This document shows positions 35,979 through 44,631 of a stretch of 64,000 nt of DNA, one piece after another. Position 1 is the stretch's first letter, and every line of letters begins with the position of its first letter. Made by a program: the position numbers and the translations under genes. Below the pieces are notes generated by a model. The model saw only the letters and a list, made by a program, of their open reading frames with translations. It was not told where the DNA came from and made no database searches. This DNA is from Streptomyces sp. GS7 (GTDB lineage Bacteria > Actinomycetota > Actinomycetes > Streptomycetales > Streptomycetaceae), in contig NZ_CP047146.1 in NCBI RefSeq assembly GCF_009834125.1, forward strand, positions 6,751,501 through 6,815,500, read 5' to 3'.

Positions 35979-37628
35979 TCTCGCGCTTTAACGAAGCGGG
36001 CTGTCCGGCCACTGATCAAGAAAGCAGAAAGTGCCTCTGACCAGTGAGAATGAGGATTGCTGAGGTCTTTGTTCCCGCCGCCGTCGGAGGCAGTTCCCAG
36101 GTGAAGAAGCGTATCGGGTCCTACCCGCGTGTCCGCGTCGAGGCCGGCGGGGCAGTGGTCTCGCGGGCGGGAGCCGTGCTGCTGGTCGACACGGTCCGCA
36201 AGACCGGGCTGGACCAGGCGATATCGGCGGCGCTGTCGCCGTGGCGCAAGCCCCGTGCGGTGCACGATCCGGGTAAAGTCCTGCTGGATGTGGCAGTCGC
36301 GGTCGCACTCGGCGGAGACTGCCTTGCTGACGTGGGAATTGTGCGGGCCGAACCGGGCGTGTTCGGGCCGGTGGCATCCGATCCGACCGTCTCCCGTCTC
36401 ATCGACACCCTCGCCACGGCGGGAGACAAGGCCCTGGCGGCAGTCCGCTCGGCACGCGCTGAGGTCCGTGAATACGTATGGAAGTTGGTCGGTGTCTCGG
36501 CGCCGAATGCCGGCGGACAGGTGATCGTCGATCTGGACGGGGTGCTCGTTCTTGCGCACTCCGAGAAGCAGGACGCCGCCGCGACGTGGAAGAAGACGTT
36601 CGGGCACCACCCGCTGATGGGCTTCGTCGACCACGGAGCGGGCGGCAGCGGAGAGCCGGTCGCGGGCCTGCTGCGGCCGGGCAACGCGGGCAGTAACACC
36701 GCCGCCGACCACATCACCACCGCCGGGCTCGCGCTGGCCCAGCTGCCGAAGAAGTACCGGCGCGGACGCCAGACGCTGATCCGCTGTGATTCGGGCGGTG
36801 GCACCCATGAGTTCGTGGCCTGGCTGACGAAGCGTGGCCGGTGGCTGTCGTACTCGGTCGGGATGACCATCACCGACGCCATCCACCAGGCCGTCCTCAA
36901 GGTTCCCGCGTCCGCCTGGACGGTGGCCGTCGAGCCCGACGGCGAGGTCCGCGACGGTGCCTGGGTGGCCGAGCTGGACGGCGACGTGCTCAAAGACTGG
37001 CCCAAGGGCATGCGGCTGATCGTCCGCAAAGAACGCCCCCATCCCGGCGCCCAGCTGCGCTTCACCGACGCCGACGGGATGCGGCTGACCTGCTTCGCCA
37101 CCAACACCAACAACACACCGATCGCCGCACTGGAGCTACGGCACCGCCAACGTGCCCGCGCCGAGGACCGCATCCGCGCCGCCCGCGCCACCGGCCTACG
37201 CAACCTCCCCTTCCACGACAGTGCGCAGAACCGGATCTGGCTGAAGATCGTCCAGATCGCCCTCGACCTGCTCGCCTGGATGCCGATGCTCGCCCTGACC
37301 GGCCATACCCGTAGATGGGAACCCCGCCGCCTGCGCCTGCGACTCTTCTCCGCCGCGGCCCAACTCGTCACCACAGCCCGCCGCCGGTACCTAAGATTCG
37401 CGGCCCACTGGCCCTGGACCCACCTCATCACGGACGCGACCGAACGGCTCCACGCCCTCCCGAACCCTGGCTGACCAGCAGATCCACCCGTCCCGACGAG
37501 CCCGAACCAGCCCTCCGGAACCGTGGAACCCGGCGCCCCCGACGCGACAGCCGGGCCCTCACCCTGCCCAACAAGCCGAAACGGCCCGCCAGATGAACCA
37601 ACGAGCCGTCACGAAAGATCGAGGCTAA
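35976..37628 (+). mobile_element. IS1380-family insertion sequence
   Basis: About 1.65 kb with one long transposase gene. The left end reads TAATCTCGCGCTTT and the right end, inverted, gives TTAGCCTCGATCTTT, an imperfect terminal repeat. A decayed second left end lies at 32271-32570. The exact ends are uncertain by a few bases. Confidence 0.75.
36101..37474 (+). CDS. IS1380-family transposase
   Basis: A 457-residue DDE transposase. It starts with the family's conserved VKKRIGSYPRVRVE (GTG 36101; the frame is open 19 codons further). Catalytic regions: GGQVIVDLDGVLVLAHSEK (first Asp), RRGRQTLIRCDSGGGTHEF (second Asp), and a C-terminal block LALTGHTRRWEPRRLRLRLF typical of the family's end. 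No internal stop, so probably functional. Confidence 0.88.
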   Translation: MKKRIGSYPRVRVEAGGAVVSRAGAVLLVDTVRKTGLDQAISAALSPWRKPRAVHDPGKVLLDVAVAVALGGDCLADVGIVRAEPGVFGPVASDPTVSRLIDTLATAGDKALAAVRSARAEVREYVWKLVGVSAPNAGGQVIVDLDGVLVLAHSEKQDAAATWKKTFGHHPLMGFVDHGAGGSGEPVAGLLRPGNAGSNTAADHITTAGLALAQLPKKYRRGRQTLIRCDSGGGTHEFVAWLTKRGRWLSYSVGMTITDAIHQAVLKVPASAWTVAVEPDGEVRDGAWVAELDGDVLKDWPKGMRLIVRKERPHPGAQLRFTDADGMRLTCFATNTNNTPIAALELRHRQRARAEDRIRAARATGLRNLPFHDSAQNRIWLKIVQIALDLLAWMPMLALTGHTRRWEPRRLRLRLFSAAAQLVTTARRRYLRFAAHWPWTHLITDATERLHALPNPG

Positions 37629-37905
37629 CCTGGTCGCCACGGTGGGGCGGTTCGTCTGGGATGAGAATCCGTGAATTGAAAAGGGCCGGTGCTGCTTCTC
37701 TCCTCACTTCGTGGCGCCTTGAAGCGTGGGTTGGGCGGCGGGAATGTCGTCCAGTGTCCGGCGGTGGGTGCCGTGGCCGGGCTACACCCTGATGGCCGTC
37801 GCCAATGCGCTCCTGGGCTGCGTCGATGCAGCAGCACCGTTACGTTCCCAAGGGGGCCCGGCGCGGCCCGTCCTGGGCAGGTGCCTCAACTGCGAGGAGC
37901 ACTAG
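37629..37905. other. Intergenic region between IS1380 and a small gene
   Basis: No supported gene. It follows the IS right end and presumably holds the promoter of the gene at 37906. The remaining bases show no evident repeats. Confidence 0.4.
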
Positions 37906-38112
37906 ATGTTCACCTTCGAGCAAGTCCTGAAGACTGTTCTGGCCGGATTGAACTTCCCGGCCAAGAAGGAGCAGATCATCGCTGCGTGCAAGAAAAACGC
38001 AGGCGACCAGAAGACTCTGGACGCATTGGACAAATCCCTCAAGGACGGCCAAGAGTACAAGAACATCAGAGAGATCAACAATGCCATGGCGAACACAATG
38101 ATGGGGAGATAG
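37906..38112 (+). CDS. Small helical protein, DUF2795-like
   Basis: A 68-residue protein (MFTFEQVLKTVLAGLNFPAK, KEQIIAACKKNAGDQKTLDA, then EYKNIREINNAMANTMMGR) with the short helical pattern seen in DUF2795 proteins. ATG 37906 has GAGGAG 7 bases upstream. Its lysine/asparagine content contrasts with the GC-rich neighbours. Function unknown. Confidence 0.65.
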   Translation: MFTFEQVLKTVLAGLNFPAKKEQIIAACKKNAGDQKTLDALDKSLKDGQEYKNIREINNAMANTMMGR

Positions 38113-38254
38113 GCCCTGGCCTGGCGACGCCCCAAGTGACGCCGTGACCACCGAGACGACGGCCACAAAAGCCGTCCAGTGATCATGGCGAACGCCAGGT
38201 CAGTTCTGACGCCTCCGCCGCCTTCACGGAGAACGGACACTCGCGGATAATACG

Positions 38255-39667
38255 TTGACATGGGCGGCTGAGTGTTACACCGAGAAGCGCGGCTACCCGC
38301 CGTATGACCCGCGGCTGATGGTGCGGCTGCTGATCTACGGCTACACCACCGGCGTCCGCTCCTCCAGGGCGATCGAGTGCCGCCTGGCCGACGATGTCGC
38401 GTTCCGCTTCCTGGCCAGCGGCCAGGCCCCGGACTTCCGCTCCATCGCCCGGTTCCGCCGCCACCTGGACGCACTGGCCGGCCTGTTCACCCAGTCGCTG
38501 CACCTCGCGGCCAAGCTCGGCATGGTCAAGATGGGCCGCGTCGCGCTGGACGGCACGAAACTGGAGGCCAGCGCCTCCAAGCACAAGGCGATGAGCTACG
38601 GCCGCCTGATCGACAAGGAAGTACGCATCGAGGCCGAGATCGCCCAGCTGGAAGCGAAGGCCCAGGACCTGCTGGCCGACGCTGAGGCCGCCGACGAAGC
38701 CGAGGACCAAGCCTTCGGCGTGGACGGCAAGGAGGTGGACCTTCCCGCCGAACTGGACCGGCGTGAGAAGCGCCTGGCCAGGCTGCAGGCCGCCCGCGCG
38801 CAGATCGAGGCCGAGGCCGCCGACAAGGCCCGCGCCCACGCCGAGGACAAAGAACGCCGCCGTCAGGAGCGTGCCAGCAGCATCGACAAGCAGGCCGTCA
38901 CCGACGCTGGCGAGAAGGCCTCCGCCACGGCCCGGCCTAAGCCCAAGGCCCAGGCCAACTTCGCCGACCCCGACTCACGGATCATGAAGAACAGCAACGG
39001 CGCCTACATCCAGGCCTACACCCCCCAGGCCGTCGTCGACGAAGAACACCAGGTCATCACCGCAGCCGACGTGACGACCAACCCCTCCGACGCACTGAAC
39101 TACACCACGATGCTCGACCAGTCCGCGGCGAACACCGGCGTCCACCCCAAGCAGGCCCTGGTCGACGCCGGATACTGCTCCGAGACCAACCTTGAGGCCG
39201 CGCGAGAACGCCAACTCACCTGCGGCACTGACACGTTCATGGCCACCGGCCGACTCGCCCACGACGAGATCGTCCAACTCGCACGTCAGCTGGCCGCCGT
39301 ACCCGATCTGCAACAGTGCGCCGACCGGTCCCCGCAAGCGGCAAAGGTCGCCGACCGAGCCGCCGAGGACGCCAAGAAAGCAGGCCAACCCGCCCCGCCC
39401 GAAGCACCCATGCCGTGGCCCGGCCTGCTCACGGACCATCTCGCTGCTATCGACGCCCACCACGCCGGCACAACCGAACTCACCATCGGCGAGCGGACCG
39501 GAATCACCCACACCCTCTTCGGCCTCATCGGCTACGCCTGCCACCCCGACTACCTCGACCTAGGCGACCACAACGCCCTCGTCCGCGACATCCACCAGCT
39601 CTATCAGGCGGCCGGCGCCGCCGGTCCCCGCGGCCGCCACGACTACGCGCCCCCGAAGTGGACGTAA
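38255..39667 (+). pseudogene. IS1182-family transposase, 5'-truncated
   Basis: About 470 codons of an IS1182 transposase lacking its N-terminus. It begins abruptly at YTEKRGYPPYDPRLMVRLLI, then APDFRSIARFRRH, MVKMGRVALDGTKLEASAS (first Asp), a long coiled-coil-like insert (EAEIAQLEAKAQDLLADAEA), YIQAYTPQAVVDEEHQVITA and ALVDAGYCSETN (second Asp). The usual C-terminal block with the catalytic Glu is not recognisable and the last 75 codons look different. It is therefore inactive. Homologous start at 31595-32140. Confidence 0.78.
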
Positions 39668-39702
39668 TCGAAGCCTGGCCTGCCGGGCCCATCACGCACC
39701 GT

Positions 39703-39741
39703 CGGCCTTCACGACCCGTCCCGTTGTGGGCGTGAAGGCCG
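39703..39741. terminator. Hairpin terminator
   Basis: A perfect 11-bp inverted repeat CGGCCTTCACG / CGTGAAGGCCG with a 17-base loop, 36 bases after the IS1182 frame ends. Confidence 0.65.
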
Positions 39742-40062
39742 TCGTCGTGTTCAGGATTGTCGACGACCTCGGAAGTCACTGCGCGGCTCGGCGACATGAT
39801 CAATATCGATGACTTCGGGAGTCACTGCCGCCGTCCTCGCGGGCTGAACGGGGAGCACGGTGCTGGTCGCCGAGATCGTCGAGGGCGATCCGGCGTATGC
39901 CGACGGGCTTGCTCGCCTCCTACGGGACGGTCGCGCAGGAGATCCACGGAGGTAGAGGGGGCGATCGCCGAGAGGCGCTAATGAGGCCGGGGCCCCTCGC
40001 ACGGCACCCCTTGGCGTGCGGTGTGGCGGCTGGTAGGGAAGAAGGCTCGGCAGGCGGGGAGG
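39742..40062. other. Region without a supported gene
   Basis: It contains two near-identical 17-mers, GACCTCGGAAGTCACTG (39764-39780) and GACTTCGGGAGTCACTG (39811-39827), 47 bases apart. A short frame reads TVLVAEIVEGDPAYADGLARL before breaking, which may be a gene remnant. Nothing can be named. Confidence 0.3.
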
Positions 40063-40437
40063 TCAGGGTTGGTCCTGGTGGAGTCTTTGCAACCGGTCGC
40101 GGGTGGTGCGGGGCAGGCCGGCCACGACGCGTTCCCAGGAGTGTTCAATCATGTCGGCGAGCTCGTCGGCTGGCACGGTTCCGTCCAGGACCACGGTGTT
40201 CCAGTGCGGCAGGCGTGCGTAGTAGCTGGGGCCTACGGCCGGGTACTGCTCGCGCAGGTGCAGGGAAAGGTCGGGGTCGCACTTGAGGGTCACCTGGTCG
40301 GGGCGTGAGGCGTTGGCTTCGGTCAGGACGGCGAAGATCTTGCCGCCGACCTTGAACAGGGTCATCCCGGGGCCGGGCTCGCTCTCCGTCGCCTCTGGCA
40401 GCCCCATAGCGAACTCCGCAACATCCTGCGGGGTCAT
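40063..40437 (-). CDS. MmcQ/YjbR-family protein
   Basis: A 124-residue protein of the MmcQ/YjbR fold: DVAEFAMGLPEATESEPGPG, KVGGKIFAVLTEANASRPDQ, VTLKCDPDLSLHLREQYPAV, ARLPHWNTVVLDGTVPADEL and the terminal helix MIEHSWERVVAGLP. It is a small cytosolic domain related to DNA-binding folds, with no defined function. ATG 40437 follows AAGGAG. It lies 68 bp after the oxidoreductase stop on the same strand, perhaps in the same transcript. Confidence 0.87.
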   Translation of the reverse strand: MTPQDVAEFAMGLPEATESEPGPGMTLFKVGGKIFAVLTEANASRPDQVTLKCDPDLSLHLREQYPAVGPSYYARLPHWNTVVLDGTVPADELADMIEHSWERVVAGLPRTTRDRLQRLHQDQP

Positions 40438-40505
40438 GACACCGGCTCCTTCGCATCGGCCGTGCGGTCCGGGCGGGCCCCGAAGGCCGGGGCCCGGTGT
40501 CGTGG

Positions 40506-41426
40506 TCAGCGGTAGTCGTTGGGGTCGGGGGCCTTGCCGGTGGTCATGAAGTCCTCGAAGTACCGTGCGGGGTCCGGGGAGGAGCCGTCGGTGTCCGTGA
40601 AGCCGTACTCCTGGGCGAGGGCACCGGCGGACAGCGAGCGGCCGTTGAGGCGTGCCACTTCCGGGTCTGTGGCGAGCGACGCCACCGCCCGTGCGACGTA
40701 GGTGGGGGTCTCGGAGACCGCGAAGGTCGGGTCCATCTTGCAGCCCTCGCGCCAGTTCTCCTCGCTCACCCCGAACATCTCCAGCACCGCCTCGGTGCGC
40801 ATGAATCCGGGGGTCAGGCTCACGGCCGTGCAGCCGTACTCGGCGGTCTCCGCCGCCAGCGCCTTCGCCATCCTGATCGGCGCGTACTTGGCCAGGTCGT
40901 AGTAGAACGGCTCACGGTAGCGACGGTTGAACTCCTCCGTACCGTCGGTCATCTCCACCACCAGACCACCGGGCCGACGGATCATCAGCGGCAGGGCGTA
41001 GCGGCTGGTGACGAAGTGGGTCTCGACGCCGAGCCGCAGCATCCGCAGCCCCTTGTCCATGTCGCATTCCCACATCTTCCTGCCGTGCTCGACGAGGCCG
41101 TCGCCGCCCCAGACGGCGTTGACGAGCACGTCCAGTCGCCCCTGCTCGTTGTCGATGCGCTCGATCAGCGTCCGCACCTGCTCCGGCTGGAGGTGGTCGA
41201 CGACGACCGCGATGCCCTCGCCGCCGGCCGCCGTGACCAGCTCGGCGGTCTGCTCGATGGTCTCTGTCGGGCGGCCTGTCTCGCTCGCGCTGCCGTGCGT
41301 GGTGCGGCCGGTCACGTAGACGGTGGCGCCGGCCCGGCCGAGCTCGACCGCCATGGCCCGGCCCGCACCCCGGGTCGCCCCCGCGATCAGCGCCACCTTC
41401 CCGGCCAGCGCCTTCCCCTCGCCCAT
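40506..41426 (-). CDS. SDR-family oxidoreductase
   Basis: A short-chain dehydrogenase of 306 residues from ATG 41426, which has AGGAG upstream; ATG 41471 would add 15. Cofactor motif ALIAGATRGAGRAMAVELG, LDVLVNAVWGG, and the catalytic region FYYDLAKYAPIRMAKALA, in which the Tyr-X3-Lys of SDRs is present (YDLAK). The C-terminal part continues with SLTPGFMRTEAVLEMFGV and YVARAVASLATDPEVARL. NAD(P) dependent; substrate unknown. Confidence 0.85.
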   Translation of the reverse strand: MGEGKALAGKVALIAGATRGAGRAMAVELGRAGATVYVTGRTTHGSASETGRPTETIEQTAELVTAAGGEGIAVVVDHLQPEQVRTLIERIDNEQGRLDVLVNAVWGGDGLVEHGRKMWECDMDKGLRMLRLGVETHFVTSRYALPLMIRRPGGLVVEMTDGTEEFNRRYREPFYYDLAKYAPIRMAKALAAETAEYGCTAVSLTPGFMRTEAVLEMFGVSEENWREGCKMDPTFAVSETPTYVARAVASLATDPEVARLNGRSLSAGALAQEYGFTDTDGSSPDPARYFEDFMTTGKAPDPNDYR

Positions 41427-41490
41427 GCCCGTGCTCCTGCCTGTGATCTTGGTGTTGTCCTGAGACGTCATAGCGGAAGCATCACCCCCG

Positions 41491-41545
41491 TATAGGACGG
41501 GACGCGTCCTACACGGAGCAATCGGCGACTCTGCGGATATAGGAC
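41491..41545. promoter_or_regulatory. Duplicated TATAGGAC motif in divergent promoter region
   Basis: TATAGGAC occurs at 41491-41498 and 41538-41545, and the first copy is part of an inverted repeat TAGGAC / GTCCTA (41493-41511). It lies between the divergent SDR and SnoaL-like genes, so it may be a regulator site for both. No adjacent regulator gene is present. Confidence 0.4.
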
Positions 41546-41614
41546 ATGAATCGACCTACATCGGTGTCAACCTCTCGGTACGACTTCTCAACGGCAACAG
41601 GAAGGCCAGCAGTC

Positions 41615-42010
41615 ATGAACAGCAACACGGTTCACGCGGACGCCAGCGAACTCGCACACGAGTGGGTAGACGCCTACAACGACCAGGACTTCGACCGGTT
41701 CGGGGCGCTGTACACCGACGACGTCGCCTACACCGTCAGGGCCTACCAACTCGCCTTCAACGGCCGGGATGCCTTCGTGGGCCACATCCAGGAGTACGCG
41801 GCCGCCGTCCCCGACCGCAAGCTGACCCTCAAGCGCATCATCGCCGACGGGGACGACATCGCCCTCGAAACCGACTTCGCGGGGACCAGCTCCGGGGCCG
41901 TGCCGGCCCTTCCTCCGGCCGGGGAGCCGGTCACCGCCAGCTTCTGCACGGTCCTGCAACTGCGCGGCGGCAAGATCGCCTCGCAGGACGACTACGTCGG
42001 CGGGCAGTGA
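41615..42010 (+). CDS. SnoaL-like (NTF2 fold) protein
   Basis: A 131-residue single-domain protein: ASELAHEWVDAYNDQDFDRF, LYTDDVAYTVRAYQLAFNG, FVGHIQEYAAAVPDRKLTLK and FCTVLQLRGGKIASQDDYVG, the pattern of SnoaL-like polyketide cyclases/ester hydrolases. ATG 41615 follows GGAAGG. Divergent from the SDR gene, with which it may work. Reaction unknown. Confidence 0.8.
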   Translation: MNSNTVHADASELAHEWVDAYNDQDFDRFGALYTDDVAYTVRAYQLAFNGRDAFVGHIQEYAAAVPDRKLTLKRIIADGDDIALETDFAGTSSGAVPALPPAGEPVTASFCTVLQLRGGKIASQDDYVGGQ

Positions 42011-42119
42011 CCTCCCCTTACCGACGACATCGTCCCCAACCCCGAGAGAACTCCAGCGGGGCCATCGCGTCCGGTCCGGAGGCCGCCCGCCCAGAGCGCG
42101 GCCGTCACCAGCCGGCGAG

Positions 42120-42237
42120 CGCGCGCTGTACGAGGCGCTGGGCTGGAAGAAGCACGCGACGCTGGCGGAGTGCATCTACCCGGCCCTGAAGCAGGAGCGT
42201 CGGCCGTACGCGACTGGCCGCGTGGCAGGGTGGGGGC
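42120..42237 (+). pseudogene. Possible acetyltransferase C-terminal remnant
   Basis: One frame reads ERALYEALGWKKHATLAECI and then YPALKQERRPY before running into the next gene, similar in style to the end of a GNAT domain. There is no start and no upstream domain. Weak evidence. Confidence 0.25.
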
Positions 42238-42968
42238 GTGTGCGGCCGATATGCCTCCACCCGACGTCCTCAGGATCTGGTCGACCTGTTCGACGTCACT
42301 CGCTGGGATCCCGACCAGGCGCTGGATCCGAGCTGGAATGTGGCCCCGACCCATGATGTGTGGTCGGTGCTGGAACGCGTCGAACACGACACCGGCGAGG
42401 TCACCCGGCAGCTGCGGCCACTGCGCTGGGGCCTGGTGCCGTCGTGGGCGAAGAGCCTGAGCATCGGCGCGAAAATGATCAATGCCCGGGTGAAGACCGT
42501 CGCCGAGAAGCCGGCCTACCACCGAGCCTTCGCCAAGCGCCGCTGCCTCCTGCCGGCCGACGGCTTCTACGAATGGCAGGCCGTCGCGGCGACCGAGACG
42601 ACCAAGGCCCGCAAGCAGCCGTACTTCATCGCGCCTGCGGACGGCCAGGTCATGGCGCTGGCCGGCTTGTACGAGTTCTGGCGTGACCCGGCGGCCTCCG
42701 ACGGCCCGGAGGCGTGGTGGGCCACCTGCACGATCATCACGACCGAGGCCATCGACGCCGCGGGACGCGTCCACCCCGTATGCCGCTGGCCGTCGCTCCC
42801 GACGACTGGGACGCCTGGCTCGACCCTGCTCACCAGGACGCCGACGAACTGCGCGCTGTGCTGGCTACCCCGGCCGCCGGCCTTCTGGATGCCCGCCCGG
42901 TGTCCACCGCGGTCAACAACGTACGCAATAACGGAGCCCACCTCCTGGACGCGCTCACCGCCACCTAA
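42238..42968 (+). pseudogene. SRAP-domain (YedK/HMCES) protein with frameshift
   Basis: Family proteins bind abasic sites in single-stranded DNA and form a covalent link through Cys2. Here GTG 42238 gives MCGRYAS with Cys2, and INARVKTVAEKPAYHRAF, RRCLLPADGFYEW (Glu) and TEAIDAAGRVHP (His) are all present. Immediately after the His the frame breaks. The remaining RMPLAVAPDDWDAWLDPAHQ continues in the next frame to the stop at 42966-42968. One missing C in the CACCCCGTATG stretch near 42778 explains it. Either a recent pseudogene or a sequencing error. Confidence 0.8.
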
Positions 42969-43057
42969 GTGGTCGAGTTCGGAAATCCTTCGGGGGTTGT
43001 TCCCGTCTTCAGCGGGTCGGTGAGCAGCTTCGTCCGCGCGGTGCCTGCGTCGCGTTG

Positions 43058-44251
43058 TCAGCCCACTCGTTCCTTTGCCAGTTGCTCCTCGATCAGATCC
43101 GCGGCCCGGCGGGTGCCGCCCTCGGCGCGCACCTCGGCCCACAGCCAGGCCGAGCGCGCGGCACTGTGTGGATCGCCGATGAGTTCCATCAGGGCCGTAC
43201 GCAGCGCCGCCGCCGTGAGGTCCGCGGTGTTGATCCGGCGGGCAACGCCCAGCTCGACCAGCCGGTCGGCGTAGAGGCACTGCTCGGCGCCGTGCGGTAC
43301 TGCGATCATCGGCACACCGGCATACAGGCACGCACTGCTGCTGCCCATGCCGGTGTGCGTCACGCATGCGTCCGCGCGCTCAAGAATCGTCAACGGCGCT
43401 GTACCCGGCCGTACTTCGAAGTTGGGAGGAATCCGTTGCGGCAGCTCGGTCGGACCGCTGTCACTGCCGATGTGGAGCACCACATGCCAGCCCGGAAGAT
43501 CCGCGAAGGCCGCGACACACTGCTGGTAGATCTCCCGCGGCCCGAGGTGCGCCGAGCCGACCAGCGACACCAGCAGTACCTTCTGCGCACCGGCCGGCCG
43601 CGTCCAGCCGTCCTGCTCCTCACCGGCACCGAAGCACGGGCCGACGAACGTCACCGCCTTGGTGTCGACCCGGTCTGCATGTGGCTGCATGGCGCGCGGG
43701 ATCATGGCCAGCACTCGCCGCGGGTGGCCGGCGAACTCCTCGACGTTCGTGGTCACCGCGCCGCATCGGGCCAGCCAGGCGGCGAACCGCGCTCGGTGGG
43801 CGGAACCTCCGGGCAGCCCGGCAAACGCCGCGCCGATCTCCTCCCGGGCACCCTCCCAGGCCACAAGCGTCGGTGACAGCTGGACGAGGCCGCGGCCCTG
43901 CGCCTCGGCCAGCGCGCGGCCCGCGTACGCGCCGATGTCGTAGAGATAGAGGTCGGCTGGGGAATCGTCGTACGCGGCGTGCAACTGTGGGAGAACGGCC
44001 ATCGCCTCGTCGAGGAAGAGGGAGGCGGAGGCGATGAGGTCCTGCGGCCAGTCCTGGTGGGCGACCGTCAGCGTTGAGGGCAAGCGGACCAGCTCGGCGC
44101 CGGTGTGGGCGATCAGCTCGACGGCGTGCTCACCGTTGGCGTACGTCACGCGATGGCCGCGGGCCACCAACTCACGGATGATCTCCAGGCTGGGCAGCAC
44201 CTGGCTGACCATAGGCGTGCCAATCATGGCGATATGGGCAGGAGAGGGCAT
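43058..44251 (-). CDS. MGT-family (GT1) glycosyltransferase
   Basis: A 397-residue GT-B glycosyltransferase of the macrolide-glycosyltransferase type. N-terminal MIGTPMVSQVLPSLEIIREL, ANGEHAVELIAHTGAELVRL; C-terminal sugar-nucleotide-binding region with ERADACVTHTGMGSSSACLY, AGVPMIAVPHGAEQCLYADR and LVELGVARRI. Such enzymes glycosylate natural products or macrolide antibiotics, often for self-resistance. ATG 44251 follows AAGGAAG. The end of a related gene is at 63544. No aglycone pathway is evident nearby. Confidence 0.85.
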   Translation of the reverse strand: MPSPAHIAMIGTPMVSQVLPSLEIIRELVARGHRVTYANGEHAVELIAHTGAELVRLPSTLTVAHQDWPQDLIASASLFLDEAMAVLPQLHAAYDDSPADLYLYDIGAYAGRALAEAQGRGLVQLSPTLVAWEGAREEIGAAFAGLPGGSAHRARFAAWLARCGAVTTNVEEFAGHPRRVLAMIPRAMQPHADRVDTKAVTFVGPCFGAGEEQDGWTRPAGAQKVLLVSLVGSAHLGPREIYQQCVAAFADLPGWHVVLHIGSDSGPTELPQRIPPNFEVRPGTAPLTILERADACVTHTGMGSSSACLYAGVPMIAVPHGAEQCLYADRLVELGVARRINTADLTAAALRTALMELIGDPHSAARSAWLWAEVRAEGGTRRAADLIEEQLAKERVG

Positions 44252-44485
44252 GTCAGGACTTCCTTGAATATGAGGACTACGGCAGAGAAACGCCAAGGAG
44301 CCCAACTCGGCAACGGGCAGAGCTCAAAAGGCAACGCATCGCCCAGCGCCCGGGGCACTCCTGCGCGGACGAGGCGAGACCCCACACCCTGTCAGCGCAC
44401 CCGAGCGCGACTGCGCGCGCCCACGCCCTCCCCTGCACACGACCTCACTTCACGTCAACCCCCGAAGGAGTGCCGAACTCGACCA

Positions 44486-44631
44486 CTAGGGACTGTGTGG
44501 GGTTGTGATCAACCGGGTGTCTGCAGGAGGTCGTTGATCCAGATCATCGAGGCGCGGAGGTGGAGGCCAGCGAGGTAGCTCCCACACGGGCACGAAACCG
44601 AAGGACGATCACAACCCCACACAGCACCTAG
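44486..44631. repeat. 146-bp MITE-like element
   Basis: Ends CTAGGGACTGTGTGGGGTTG and, inverted, CTAGGTGCTGTGTGGGGTTG continue together to GTGATC: a 25-base terminal inverted repeat with two mismatches, of which 18 bases are perfect (44493-44510 and 44607-44624). The interior of about 95 bases resembles the very end of a transposase gene (SYLAGLHLRASMIWINDLL, minus strand), so it is probably a deletion derivative of an IS. Its right end overlaps the amidase stop codon. Confidence 0.75.
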
